Source: Brucella pseudogrignonensis
GTDB taxonomy: Bacteria > Pseudomonadota > Alphaproteobacteria > Rhizobiales > Rhizobiaceae
Length of the DNA stretch: 64,000 nucleotides
NCBI RefSeq assembly: GCF_002252525.1
Contig: NZ_NNRM01000021.1
Location: 62,001-126,000 of the forward strand
Direction: 5' to 3'
Positions 55,641-62,528 of this stretch are shown in pieces (position 1 is the first letter of the stretch; each line of letters begins with the position of its first letter). The position numbers and the translations under genes are program-made. The notes below the pieces were generated by a model that was not told the DNA's origin, made no database searches, and saw only the letters and a list, made by a program, of their open reading frames with translations.

Positions 55641-56386
55641 TGAGAAGGATGCAGGGCGTCGTTTAGATACATGCAGCTTAGCATGGTGAAAACATATGCC
55701 TGAATGATAGCCATAAGCAATTCGAGTGCGGTAAGTGCGACAGTCATGGCAAGTGGTAGAACTGCCGACAACAAGCCCATCGTGCCCAAACTGCCCAAGC
55801 CCACGACAAAGCCCGCAAAGACTTTAAGCGTGATGTGCCCCGCCAGCATGACGGCAAACAAGCGCACCGAATGGCTGATTGGCCGTGAAATATAGGACAT
55901 CACCTCGATAGGTACTATAATCGGCGCGAGTATCATGGGGACACCTGCCGGCATAAACAGCTTGAAGAATTTAAAGCCGTGGCGGACCAGCCCATAAATA
56001 GTCACGGTGAGAAATACGAGCATCGCCAGCGCGAATGTCACAATGATGTGGCTTGTAACCGTAAAGGCATACGGAAACATCCCAATGAGATTTGCGACGA
56101 GGATGAACATGAAAAGCGAGAAAACCAGCGGGAAGAACTTCATCCCGTGTTCGCCTGCATTCTCGCGAATCGTTTTGGAAACAAACTCGTAGAGCATTTC
56201 GACTGACGACTGCCAGCGGCCAGGCACAACCCGATTCCGGCGTGAGGCTAAAAACAGAAAGCCAGCAGCAACTGTTACAGTCAGCAGCATGTAAAGCGCA
56301 GAATTTGTGAAGACAATCTGTTGGCCACCAAGTGTACCAAGCTCGACGATAGGTCGAATCGCAAATTGCTCAATAGGTCCAGCCAC
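55637..56386 (-). CDS. Orphan, divergent ATP synthase F0 subunit a under guanidine-II riboswitch control
   Basis: A 249-residue membrane protein clearly homologous to AtpB. It has five to six transmembrane helices (about 30-47, 88-108, 115-132, 145-165, 178-196, 205-240), the essential Arg175 (E. coli Arg210) in [12 protein letters not shown], Gln229 in IQAYVFTML and the usual C-terminus ending in LNDALHPSH. At residue 179 it has Val where the typical family sequence has Asn (E. coli Asn214). The gene is alone: no atpI, atpE, atpF or other ATP synthase gene lies within this window. The start is GTG at 56384-56386 with GAGGGG upstream. Two ACGR hairpins precede it. It is most likely a guanidine-induced alternative a subunit; a pseudogene is unlikely because the reading frame is full length. 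Confidence 0.9.
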   Translation of the reverse strand: MAGPIEQFAIRPIVELGTLGGQQIVFTNSALYMLLTVTVAAGFLFLASRRNRVVPGRWQSSVEMLYEFVSKTIRENAGEHGMKFFPLVFSLFMFILVANLIGMFPYAFTVTSHIIVTFALAMLVFLTVTIYGLVRHGFKFFKLFMPAGVPMILAPIIVPIEVMSYISRPISHSVRLFAVMLAGHITLKVFAGFVVGLGSLGTMGLLSAVLPLAMTVALTALELLMAIIQAYVFTMLSCMYLNDALHPSH

Positions 56387-56400
56387 GGAACACCCCTCTT

Positions 56401-56444
56401 ATGGGGCCGTCCCCTATGCGAACACAGACGCGGGTCGTCCCGCG
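56401..56444 (-). ncRNA. Guanidine-II (mini-ykkC) riboswitch of the atpB paralogue
   Basis: On the minus strand: P1 CGCGGG-ACGA-CCCGCG (56429-56444) and P2 GGGG-ACGG-CCCC (56403-56414), separated by 14 bases or 11 if the looser outer pairs are counted. The P2 stem is followed by the AGAGGGG ribosome site and the GTG start at 56386. Loop sequences (ACGA then ACGG) are the same as in the sugE riboswitch 850 bases away, while the stems differ in sequence yet keep pairing, which supports a conserved structure. Confidence 0.88.
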
Positions 56445-56585
56445 CAACTTTCAGATAGAGACATTTTTTGCGGGCCGCAAGTCTCACTTAATTCAGAACC
56501 TACGAAAACTTGAATGGGCAGCTCTGGATCGAGACCGTTTTTGCGCTATTTTTAAGGTAACGCAACTCACTCTGGAGACTGATTG

Positions 56586-57569
56586 ATGGCTATCTCACGG
56601 CGAAATTTCATTGTTGCTGCTTCTGCTGCGGGGGGCGGGGCAGCTCTGTCGCCATTCGATAGCTCTCAGGCTCAGGCACAAGGTCAGGCTTCGGTGTCAA
56701 AGGTCGAGAATCCAGGTTTTCATCGCTTTCAGTTTGGCGATTTTGAAATCACGACGCTTTCCGATGGGCGCAGAGCAGGCGAAGCGCCTGAAAAAACCTA
56801 TGCAATCAATCAAGACCCGAAGGACGTGGCGGCACTTCTGGAGGAAAATCTCCTGCCGACTGATCGCTTTGTGAATAGTTTTACACCAGTTCTGATCAAT
56901 ACGGGCAAAGAGTTGGTGCTGTTTGATACCGGAATGGGCGCAGGGGCGCGCGAAGCCGGGCAGGGCAAATTAATCAGCGCTCTTGAGGCTTCGGGCTATA
57001 AGGCGGACGACGTATCACTCGTTGTGCTCAGCCATTTTCACCCCGATCATATTGGCGGCTTGATGGAAGATGGTAAGCCGGCTTTCGCGAATGCGCGTTA
57101 CGCTGCAGGTCAGAAGGAATTTGACTTCTGGACTGATCCGGCGCGTCTTGAGACACCAGCTAAAACCGTTGCGCAAATGGTCGAAAAGAACGTGAAGCCA
57201 TTCGCCGAAAAAACGACTTTCGTCGATGATGGCAAGGAGGTTGCCTCGGGCATTCATGCGGTGGGCGCTTATGGCCATACGCCAGGTCATCTGGCATTTC
57301 GTGTGGAATCGGGCGGAAAGTCGCTGATGCTGATTTCCGATACGGCCAATCACTCTGTCATCACCTTACAGCGCCCCGACTGGCATGTTTCTTTTGATAT
57401 CGACAAGGAAATGGCGGTTGAAACCAGAAAGCGCATCTTCGATATGCTTGCGACGGAACGTCTGCCGTTCATTGGCTACCATATGCCTTTCCCATCCCTT
57501 GCTTATCTTCAACGCGCAGGTGAGGGCTATCGTTACGTCCCGGAAACTTACCAGATCCGCGCAAGTTAA
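56586..57569 (+). CDS. Tat-exported MBL-fold hydrolase
   Basis: A 327-residue metallo-beta-lactamase-fold protein. The signal SRRNFIVAASAAGGG (4-18) is a twin-arginine type, so it is exported folded. The metal site is complete: HFHPDH for the HxHxDH motif, later His in GHTPGHLAF and Asp in LISDTANHS. Such exported enzymes hydrolyse esters, lactones or thioesters; the substrate is not predictable, and beta-lactamase activity cannot be assumed. The ATG at 56586 is chosen over the TTG just before it. It is divergent from the riboswitch-controlled atpB paralogue with about 140 bases of separation. Confidence 0.88.
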   Translation: MAISRRNFIVAASAAGGGAALSPFDSSQAQAQGQASVSKVENPGFHRFQFGDFEITTLSDGRRAGEAPEKTYAINQDPKDVAALLEENLLPTDRFVNSFTPVLINTGKELVLFDTGMGAGAREAGQGKLISALEASGYKADDVSLVVLSHFHPDHIGGLMEDGKPAFANARYAAGQKEFDFWTDPARLETPAKTVAQMVEKNVKPFAEKTTFVDDGKEVASGIHAVGAYGHTPGHLAFRVESGGKSLMLISDTANHSVITLQRPDWHVSFDIDKEMAVETRKRIFDMLATERLPFIGYHMPFPSLAYLQRAGEGYRYVPETYQIRAS

Positions 57570-57598
57570 GTCCGCTTATCTACGGTGCAGGGCTGTTC

Positions 57599-57618
57599 AT
57601 TTCTGCAATTGCAGAAAT
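57599..57618. promoter_or_regulatory. Perfect 20-base palindrome upstream of the tRNA-Pro gene
   Basis: ATTTCTGCAATTGCAGAAAT, loopless, between the MBL-fold gene and the truncated tRNA gene. It could be a protein-binding site or a weak terminator of the MBL gene; no T-tract follows. Confidence 0.5.
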
Positions 57619-57665
57619 TAGACCTTGCGCCGTAACAGGTTATATTCTACGGCTTTTTCATGGTC

Positions 57666-57704
57666 CGGAGCGTAGCGCAGCCCGGTAGCGCACTTGACTG
57701 GGGG
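57666..57704 (+). pseudogene. tRNA-Pro (anticodon GGG), 5' part only, cut in the anticodon loop by the integrated element
   Basis: The acceptor 5' strand CGGAGCG, the D-arm GCGC-AGCCCGGTA-GCGC, the anticodon stem CTTGA and the loop CTGGGGG are intact and very close to the tRNA-Pro at 7652. The expected 3' stem TCAAG, T-arm and CCA are replaced by unrelated sequence from 57705. In this window the gene cannot make a tRNA. The 3' half should be at the far end of the element. Whether an element-borne 5' half restores it there cannot be seen. Confidence 0.9.
57698..57704. other. Attachment site core (attL) in the tRNA-Pro(GGG) anticodon loop
   Basis: The identity with a tRNA-Pro gene stops after CTGGGGG, and the integrase gene ends only 16 bases further on at 57721. 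Anticodon-loop integration is one of the known target positions of tyrosine integrases in tRNA genes. The exact crossover bases cannot be fixed without the other end. Confidence 0.7.
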
Positions 57705-57720
57705 AAAAGTTCCCTGAAAC

Positions 57721-58857
57721 CTATTCCCCTTTGTTTTTCAATTGCTTAACGTCCTCTGCAGTATAGTGCGAGGCTTTTTCCGTGGCGCTCATTGCATCCA
57801 TAGCGGAGCGCACATCTTCCATCATTGCATGAGCATATTTCGTGGTGGTTTTGATGTCAGTGTGGCCGAGTAGCTTCTGTGCAACTCTCAGGTTGCTGGC
57901 TCTCAAAATCCGGGTAGCAGCAGTGTGCCTGGTATCATGAAAGCGGAAGTTCTCAACGCCTGCATCTGACACTGCTCGGCGCATTGCGCTTTTCAAGCCG
58001 CTCTCTGTCAGCGGATATCTTTCCCCGCGAACATATTCCGGCTTCCTTAGAGTTCGTTTCGCTACGAACGTGAAGACCTTTTCTTTATGATGATTTCTCT
58101 CATCCCACAGCAGGTCGAATATTGCCTGAGACATGGGGATGATCCGCACCTTGTTACCTTTTCCGGTAACGGTGAACGTCTTTCCAAAGAAATCTACATT
58201 CGCCCATGTGAGGCCCAATATCTCCATACGACGACAACCTGACAAAAAAGCGAAGCGCACGGCTACATCGTAACCGCGCTCGAGTTCGCTCATAATCTGG
58301 TTTTCTTCGCCAATGGATGCTTCTCGAACTCTCTCACCTTTTTCAGCAAGCAAATGCTGCGACCAGTTGATGTCGTTCGTCTTAACCCTCCAGACCTTAG
58401 CCGCTCGTATAAGCATCTCACGTAATGGCTGCGTCATGGTTCGGTTGACAGTTGCCGGTGATATCTTCTGCGCAACTTTTCGGTTAGGGATCAACTCGTT
58501 TCTGCGCTTAGCCACGAGTTCAGCCACTTTACGATCATTGATTTTGCTGAGCTTGGTTTTTCGACCGATGGCCGCAGCCAGCCAGTCAAGCGCCCAAAGT
58601 GTGGTTAGATTGTTCTTATGGTGCTGGGCGACCTCATCCCAGTATTTCGTTACCGCGACTTCAAACGTCAGATCGTCTGATTGAAAGGAAGCTGCGTTCG
58701 CCAATTCAAGCGCAGCTTCTTCTCTTTTCTGACGCTCTACTTTGAGCGCTTCTCGCTCCGAAGTTTTTCGCGTGTTGCCCGAAAATCTATGACCGCGTAG
58801 CCGGAACTCATACGAGTAGGTGCCGTCCTTGCTGTCTTTTCGGATGAAAACTGGCAT
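57721..58857 (-). CDS. int: Tyrosine recombinase/integrase
   Basis: A 378-residue phage-type integrase. The N-terminal part (1-60) is a short arm-binding region, 65-165 the core-binding SAM-like domain, and 185-350 the catalytic domain with Arg209 in SGCRRMEILGL, His307 and Arg310 in FHDTRHTAAT, His332 in LLGHTDIKTT and the nucleophile Tyr341. All catalytic residues are intact. It ends 16 bases from the broken tRNA-Pro gene, the typical place for an integrase acting on the adjacent att site. The start overlaps the excisionase-like gene by 121 bases. Confidence 0.95.
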   Translation of the reverse strand: MPVFIRKDSKDGTYSYEFRLRGHRFSGNTRKTSEREALKVERQKREEAALELANAASFQSDDLTFEVAVTKYWDEVAQHHKNNLTTLWALDWLAAAIGRKTKLSKINDRKVAELVAKRRNELIPNRKVAQKISPATVNRTMTQPLREMLIRAAKVWRVKTNDINWSQHLLAEKGERVREASIGEENQIMSELERGYDVAVRFAFLSGCRRMEILGLTWANVDFFGKTFTVTGKGNKVRIIPMSQAIFDLLWDERNHHKEKVFTFVAKRTLRKPEYVRGERYPLTESGLKSAMRRAVSDAGVENFRFHDTRHTAATRILRASNLRVAQKLLGHTDIKTTTKYAHAMMEDVRSAMDAMSATEKASHYTAEDVKQLKNKGE

Positions 58858-59036
58858 TCTGTGGTCTTCCGTTGGTTTTTGAATGCTTCAATGTCAGCCG
58901 GTTCATATCGGCGGATCTTCCTCATGCCTCTGCCTATATTAATGAACGGCAACTCACCATCATCTGTCAAATGGATTAGATGGCGATGGGAAATGCTCAG
59001 CGCTTCCGCAGCCTGCTCTGGGGTTAATAGTTTCAA
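58737..59036 (-). CDS. Excisionase-like helix-turn-helix protein
   Basis: A 99-residue protein. Residues 1-55 match the small MerR/excisionase-type winged helix: LTPEQAAEALSISHRHLIHL, then LPFINIGRGMRKIRRYEPADIEAF, quoted in parts. The remainder is a charged, probably disordered tail that overlaps the integrase gene by 121 bases in another frame. Such genes next to integrases usually set the direction of recombination. An overlap this long suggests the tail, rather than the DNA-binding part, is flexible in sequence. Confidence 0.8.
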   Translation of the reverse strand: MKLLTPEQAAEALSISHRHLIHLTDDGELPFINIGRGMRKIRRYEPADIEAFKNQRKTTECQFSSEKTARTAPTRMSSGYAVIDFRATREKLRSEKRSK

Positions 59037-59107
59037 TTTTCCCCTCCAAAATTGTGATTTGTTTCTGTTTCGTTCCTGTTGTAATTGCCACCTGACAGGA
59101 GATCGGA

Positions 59108-59371
59108 ATGAGCTACATCAGCACGAACAGGACACTTGGTGAGTGCATCAAGTACGGATACAGGATCACGGCTTACTGCAATGGCTGTCATCACAATGTT
59201 CCGCTGGACTTGCCAGCTCTTGCTGAAAAGCTTGGTGCGGACCACGGCGCGTTGCATGCTGATCTTGTTCCAAAGCTTCGCTGCGTTGAATGCAGGGGTA
59301 AGAACATCGGTATCATCCTTACCCACGAGAGCGCCGAGGTTGAAGGCATGGCGAAGTTCCCGAAGTATTAG
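59108..59371 (+). CDS. Small zinc-ribbon-like protein, 87 residues
   Basis: Contains two CxxC knuckles, AYCNGCHHN (about residue 24) and LRCVECRGK (about residue 60), spaced as in a zinc ribbon, with a helical stretch LPALAEKLGADH in between. An AGGAG site lies about eight bases before the start. It is the only clear plus-strand gene of the element in this window and faces the excisionase gene back-to-back, so it may be expressed from its own promoter. Function unknown; similar small proteins occur in Rhizobiales genomes and phages. Confidence 0.7.
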   Translation: MSYISTNRTLGECIKYGYRITAYCNGCHHNVPLDLPALAEKLGADHGALHADLVPKLRCVECRGKNIGIILTHESAEVEGMAKFPKY

Positions 59372-59376
59372 GCCCA

Positions 59377-59643
59377 TCACTTCCCTCTTTCTTGCAGTGC
59401 GGTGCGGACAACATCGACAAGCGCATGATGAATGTATGACGGGAAAGTAATGCGCCTGTGCCGGTTCATCCCTCTCAGTCGGCTTAAGACAAGCCCGCTC
59501 CAGTAGGTATCCTGTTTCAAACTTTCGGCAGTGGCTTCCAGCGAAACAGGCAGGCGTTCAAGCCGTTTCTCATAGCCAACTGTATTCTGGTACGGCCGCC
59601 AAATCTGCTCGAGTGCAAACTTCTCAAGGTCGGTGATACGCAT
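59377..59643 (-). CDS. Hypothetical element protein, 88 residues
   Basis: Begins MRITDLEKFALEQIWRPY; mostly helical with a basic second half (RLRGMNRHRRITFPSYIHH). No domain recognised. It lies three bases after the end of the next upstream gene, in the coupled minus-strand series, and is convergent with the zinc-ribbon gene, leaving only five bases between the two stop codons. Confidence 0.65.
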   Translation of the reverse strand: MRITDLEKFALEQIWRPYQNTVGYEKRLERLPVSLEATAESLKQDTYWSGLVLSRLRGMNRHRRITFPSYIHHALVDVVRTALQERGK

Positions 59644-59646
59644 CTA

Positions 59647-59907
59647 CTAACCGCCTTTCAGGGCTTGGCGACCAGGCCGGAACGAATATCCGACCTTGGT
59701 TAGACGGCCTGTGTCATTTTCACCGAAGTAGATAATCTGCGCTCCTCCCCACCACATTTGATCGCGGAGTTGCGGCTCTGTCCCAGCAGGTTCAGCGTAA
59801 ACGCAAACCTCATCGTCGTGGCGATCCATAACATGGTAGCGAATAACCTGTTTCCCGCTTTCCAGCGTGACAGGCATTTTTTCGATGATGTGACCGCCTC
59901 CGCTCAT
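59647..59907 (-). CDS. Hypothetical element protein, 86 residues
   Basis: The start at 59905-59907 (MSGGGHIIEKMPVTLESG) overlaps the upstream gene by four bases (ATGA). The protein is beta-rich with a DRHDDEVCVYAEPAG and a WWGGAQIIYFGEND segment, suggesting a small all-beta fold. No known family. It is preserved in frame within an unbroken series of coupled genes, which is the main support. Confidence 0.65.
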   Translation of the reverse strand: MSGGGHIIEKMPVTLESGKQVIRYHVMDRHDDEVCVYAEPAGTEPQLRDQMWWGGAQIIYFGENDTGRLTKVGYSFRPGRQALKGG

Positions 59908-60188
59908 TCGCTCTGCTCCCCAAGTGGGCTGGCGTTGAGCATGAAATCCCAATAGTCAGTTGCGGAAGGCAATGAGCCGTAGTTATGAACTGCACTTTCG
60001 TTTTCTGCTTTGTGGGCTTCTTTGAGCATCCCCTCTGTAGGCTCCTGTAGAGCGGCGAGGATGGTGGAAATGGCGGCTTTGGCTGTTGGCGACCAGTCGA
60101 TGATTATTTCATCGTCCGTCATGGTTTCAATCGGCGGATTGTCTATGATTGCCTCAGCAACCAGTGCGATCAGTTCCTTACTCGCCAT
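59904..60188 (-). CDS. Hypothetical phage-type protein, 94 residues
   Basis: Starts MASKELIALVAEAIIDNPP and has the pattern AKAAISTILAALQEPTEGML, often seen in small accessory proteins of Rhizobiales prophages. No enzymatic domain. The start is placed at 60186-60188, overlapping the upstream gene by 11 bases; longer frames overlap it much more. Coupled to the next gene by ATGA. Confidence 0.65.
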   Translation of the reverse strand: MASKELIALVAEAIIDNPPIETMTDDEIIIDWSPTAKAAISTILAALQEPTEGMLKEAHKAENESAVHNYGSLPSATDYWDFMLNASPLGEQSE

Positions 60189-60582
60189 GGCTGACCTCCT
60201 TTGCGCGCAAGATGGCGATGCAGATTGCCATAGGCAATGTGGGTGCTTGGCCTTGAACGCGCTTCCCGTTGACCATTTCCACAGTCCAGCCGAATGATTT
60301 GTATCCGCCCGGAAAGCCTTCGTAATCTTGTCCAACATTGTCGAAAACCCACCCCGGCAACACCCTCTCAGCCAGCGCGATAGCCGCGTCTACAGATGCG
60401 GTGTAGGCAGGAACCTTGTCGATCATGACGTGATCAGGTGATGGCGACCATGAATACGATCCGAAATGGTTCCACTCTACGGTGTCTCTCTTGTCGTCAG
60501 GTACGAAAAACAGAATATGCATTTCGTGATCCAGTCGCCGGTTTGACCCGTCCAGCTTGGATAGTCTGTCAATGAGGGTCAT
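60178..60582 (-). CDS. Phage ABA-sandwich-like protein, 134 residues
   Basis: The segment AYTASVDAAIALAERVLPGW followed by VFDNVGQDYEGF and a C-terminal PTLPMAICIAILRA helix matches the small 'phage ABA sandwich' type proteins that recur in prophages of alpha- and gammaproteobacteria. Its role is not known. It overlaps its upstream neighbour by four bases and its downstream neighbour by 11. Confidence 0.72.
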   Translation of the reverse strand: MTLIDRLSKLDGSNRRLDHEMHILFFVPDDKRDTVEWNHFGSYSWSPSPDHVMIDKVPAYTASVDAAIALAERVLPGWVFDNVGQDYEGFPGGYKSFGWTVEMVNGKRVQGQAPTLPMAICIAILRAKEVSHGE

Positions 60583-60866
60583 CGTGCTTCTCCTTCATGA
60601 CATTCGCAGTCGTCATTGTGATTTCCGCATTCAATACAGTGGCTTGTGCAATACCCGCATGGAGGGTTTATGTGGCACGAGCAGCAATCAGCTTCGTAGT
60701 CGTCATCACTACGCCATCCAGCAAGTGCCAGACGATCATATGCATGCTGCGCTGGGGTTAATCGTCGCTCAATCGCTTCGAGCTTGGGTTTGCGGCAGTA
60801 CCAGCACTCATACTGGCCTGTTACACACGAACAGCGAGGGTCGTTTTTTGCTGTGGGCAGTCTCAT
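60579..60866 (-). CDS. Cysteine-rich element protein, 95 residues
   Basis: Has 14 Cys in 95 residues, arranged in CxxC or CxC pairs: CSC, CWYC, CCSC, CGYC, HCIEC and CEC. The C-terminal half is likely to bind two or more zinc ions. The N-terminal half has a helical AIERRLTPAQHAYDRLALAGW stretch (quoted here as ERRLTPAQHAYDRLA). It overlaps both neighbours by four bases (ATGA). No named family recognised. Confidence 0.68.
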   Translation of the reverse strand: MRLPTAKNDPRCSCVTGQYECWYCRKPKLEAIERRLTPAQHAYDRLALAGWRSDDDYEADCCSCHINPPCGYCTSHCIECGNHNDDCECHEGEAR

Positions 60867-61798
60867 GGCTTACCCTCCAAGGCGGCGCGGGCTTGGTCGC
60901 CCTGATCCTTCTCAATTGAAGACGGATAAGCGCGAAGGACTGTCCCATCATCTTCAGACTTAAAATACCCGTCGTCCCATTTTGACGCGTCCGCGTAGAA
61001 CTCCAACGCCTTCCTTGCCGCCGCGAGTTGGGTTTCGAGGGCTTTGGTCTGGCAGCTCCAATAATCAACATTAGATGACGCGTTCCTTGCAATGTCTCTC
61101 GCATCGGCAAGACTGTTCTCCAACTCTTTAACCCTCGCAGTCAGCGCCGCGTTGTCGGCTTCGGCTTTCTCGGCGCGTTCCTTCCACTCGTTGATTTCGG
61201 AGACGCTTTCCATGGTGTTGAGGGTTTCAAACCGCTCAACAATGCGCTGGATCATGCTTGCAGGGTCTGGCGTATGCCGTTCAGGATCATGATCGGTGCA
61301 ATAACGGTATTCACCGTCACCGCCTGTTTTCAGGTCGATTTCCTGCACCGCTTCGGAATAACCGTCACGCTTTCCAAGCTCATAGGCTTCATCGTTCTCC
61401 GCCCGTTCCGCCGCAATGATGGCCTCGGCTTTCTCGGCACGGTAATGCTGCTGCTTATAAAGCTCGGACCAGTGCTTTACTTGCCGCATCGTCTCCGCCC
61501 GTTCCGCCGCCAATAGCTCATCAGCCTGCGAGCGGGTGACCACTGCGTCTTGTTTGTAACCAAATTGACCATGCCCCGGAACCAGAGGCTTACGCTGAAA
61601 TACCTCTGCTCCGGTGGGCGATGTCGTCACGTAGCCAACCGTCTCCAACCCCTCGACCGGCGCGGAGGGGCGGGTGCGGCCTGCAACGAGCGCTTTCACC
61701 TTTTCGATAGGAAGGCTGACCATTGCGACCTCAATACCGCCCGCACTTCTGGCCGCGCATTCCAATTCATGCCACGTCTTTTCTTCAAGCGTCTGCAT
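60863..61798 (-). CDS. Coiled-coil phage-type protein, 311 residues
   Basis: Hydrophilic protein with an N-terminal region containing IEKVKALVAGRTRPSA, a central coiled-coil region (about 115-145 and 205-260, e.g. ERAEKAEADNAALTARVKEL) and an end typical of prophage accessory proteins (AARKALEFYADASKWDDG). The start at 61796-61798 follows a strong GGAGG ribosome site. It overlaps the methyltransferase-like gene by 14 bases. Proteins of this sort vary strongly in length and have no known enzymatic role. Confidence 0.7.
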   Translation of the reverse strand: MQTLEEKTWHELECAARSAGGIEVAMVSLPIEKVKALVAGRTRPSAPVEGLETVGYVTTSPTGAEVFQRKPLVPGHGQFGYKQDAVVTRSQADELLAAERAETMRQVKHWSELYKQQHYRAEKAEAIIAAERAENDEAYELGKRDGYSEAVQEIDLKTGGDGEYRYCTDHDPERHTPDPASMIQRIVERFETLNTMESVSEINEWKERAEKAEADNAALTARVKELENSLADARDIARNASSNVDYWSCQTKALETQLAAARKALEFYADASKWDDGYFKSEDDGTVLRAYPSSIEKDQGDQARAALEGKP

Positions 61799-62528
61799 CG
61801 CTGCCTCCTGTCGGACGGGTGGCTGGTACATATTCTGGGTGTAAGTTCATTTTAGGGGTAGGATTTGTACCAAGACGCTTATGGTCCATGACGTAATCGC
61901 CCCACTGTCGTGCAATTGCTGCCGCGTGACCTGGTGTGAACTTGGATCGAGCCATGCGGCGTTCTTCCGGGTCCTCTGTAGGAGCCATCTTGAAAACCTC
62001 GTCACGGGCTGTAGAGCCGTCGAGCGTTCCGGTTCTGCGAAGTGCTGGCAAGCCACCTTTGGTCCACCAGCATGTTGCTTTCTTCACATTGTCCGGGCCG
62101 TTCTCGTCAGTGCCAAACCACCACGGCTGGACGGTCTGATTGGGCTTGCCGATCATCTGTTGAGCATATCCAAGCATGACAGGGTTTTCCCATGCGGCGA
62201 ACTTCACGGGGCAAGTCTGCATGTGGTACCAGAAAGCCCAAGCATCACGGCCCATCTTAAGCCAACGGTCTTCATCCAGACCGCCGTTCTTGCTCATGTT
62301 CAGGTAAAGGTGCTTTGCCCCAGAGTTTGCCATAAATGTGCAAGTGCGATGGAAGATAGCTAAATCCCATCCATCTCCCTCAATTTCTGACCAGTCGCCC
62401 TGATGATGAGGACCGGCCACAGAAGTTGGCGAAAAATCGCACGACATGGCGTTGTGGCCTAGTGCAAGAAAAGCGTCACGGATTGTGCCGGAATACTCTC
62501 CGCCGATTAATACTCGCAACATACTCAT
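61785..62528 (-). CDS. Phage DNA methyltransferase-like protein with altered catalytic motif
   Basis: A 247-residue protein of the phage family that begins VLIGGEYSGTIRDAFLALGH, followed by a Rossmann-like MSCDFSPTSVAGPHHQGDW. These resemble the SAM-binding half of cytosine-C5 methyltransferases. Where relatives have HPPCTYLANSG, this protein has HRTCTFMANSG: the Pro-Pro-Cys motif is changed but Cys is kept. The C-terminal WWTKGGLPALR and ARSKFTPGHAAAIARQWGDYV segment completes the family pattern. It may modify DNA or be a non-catalytic relative. It overlaps both neighbours. Confidence 0.72.
   Translation of the reverse strand: MSMLRVLIGGEYSGTIRDAFLALGHNAMSCDFSPTSVAGPHHQGDWSEIEGDGWDLAIFHRTCTFMANSGAKHLYLNMSKNGGLDEDRWLKMGRDAWAFWYHMQTCPVKFAAWENPVMLGYAQQMIGKPNQTVQPWWFGTDENGPDNVKKATCWWTKGGLPALRRTGTLDGSTARDEVFKMAPTEDPEERRMARSKFTPGHAAAIARQWGDYVMDHKRLGTNPTPKMNLHPEYVPATRPTGGSDADA

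Noticed and set aside
57698-57720. Group I intron in the tRNA-Pro anticodon loop
   Set aside because: Group I introns do sit in tRNA anticodon loops, but here the integrase gene ends 16 bases after the break, and no 3' exon or intron core is present nearby.
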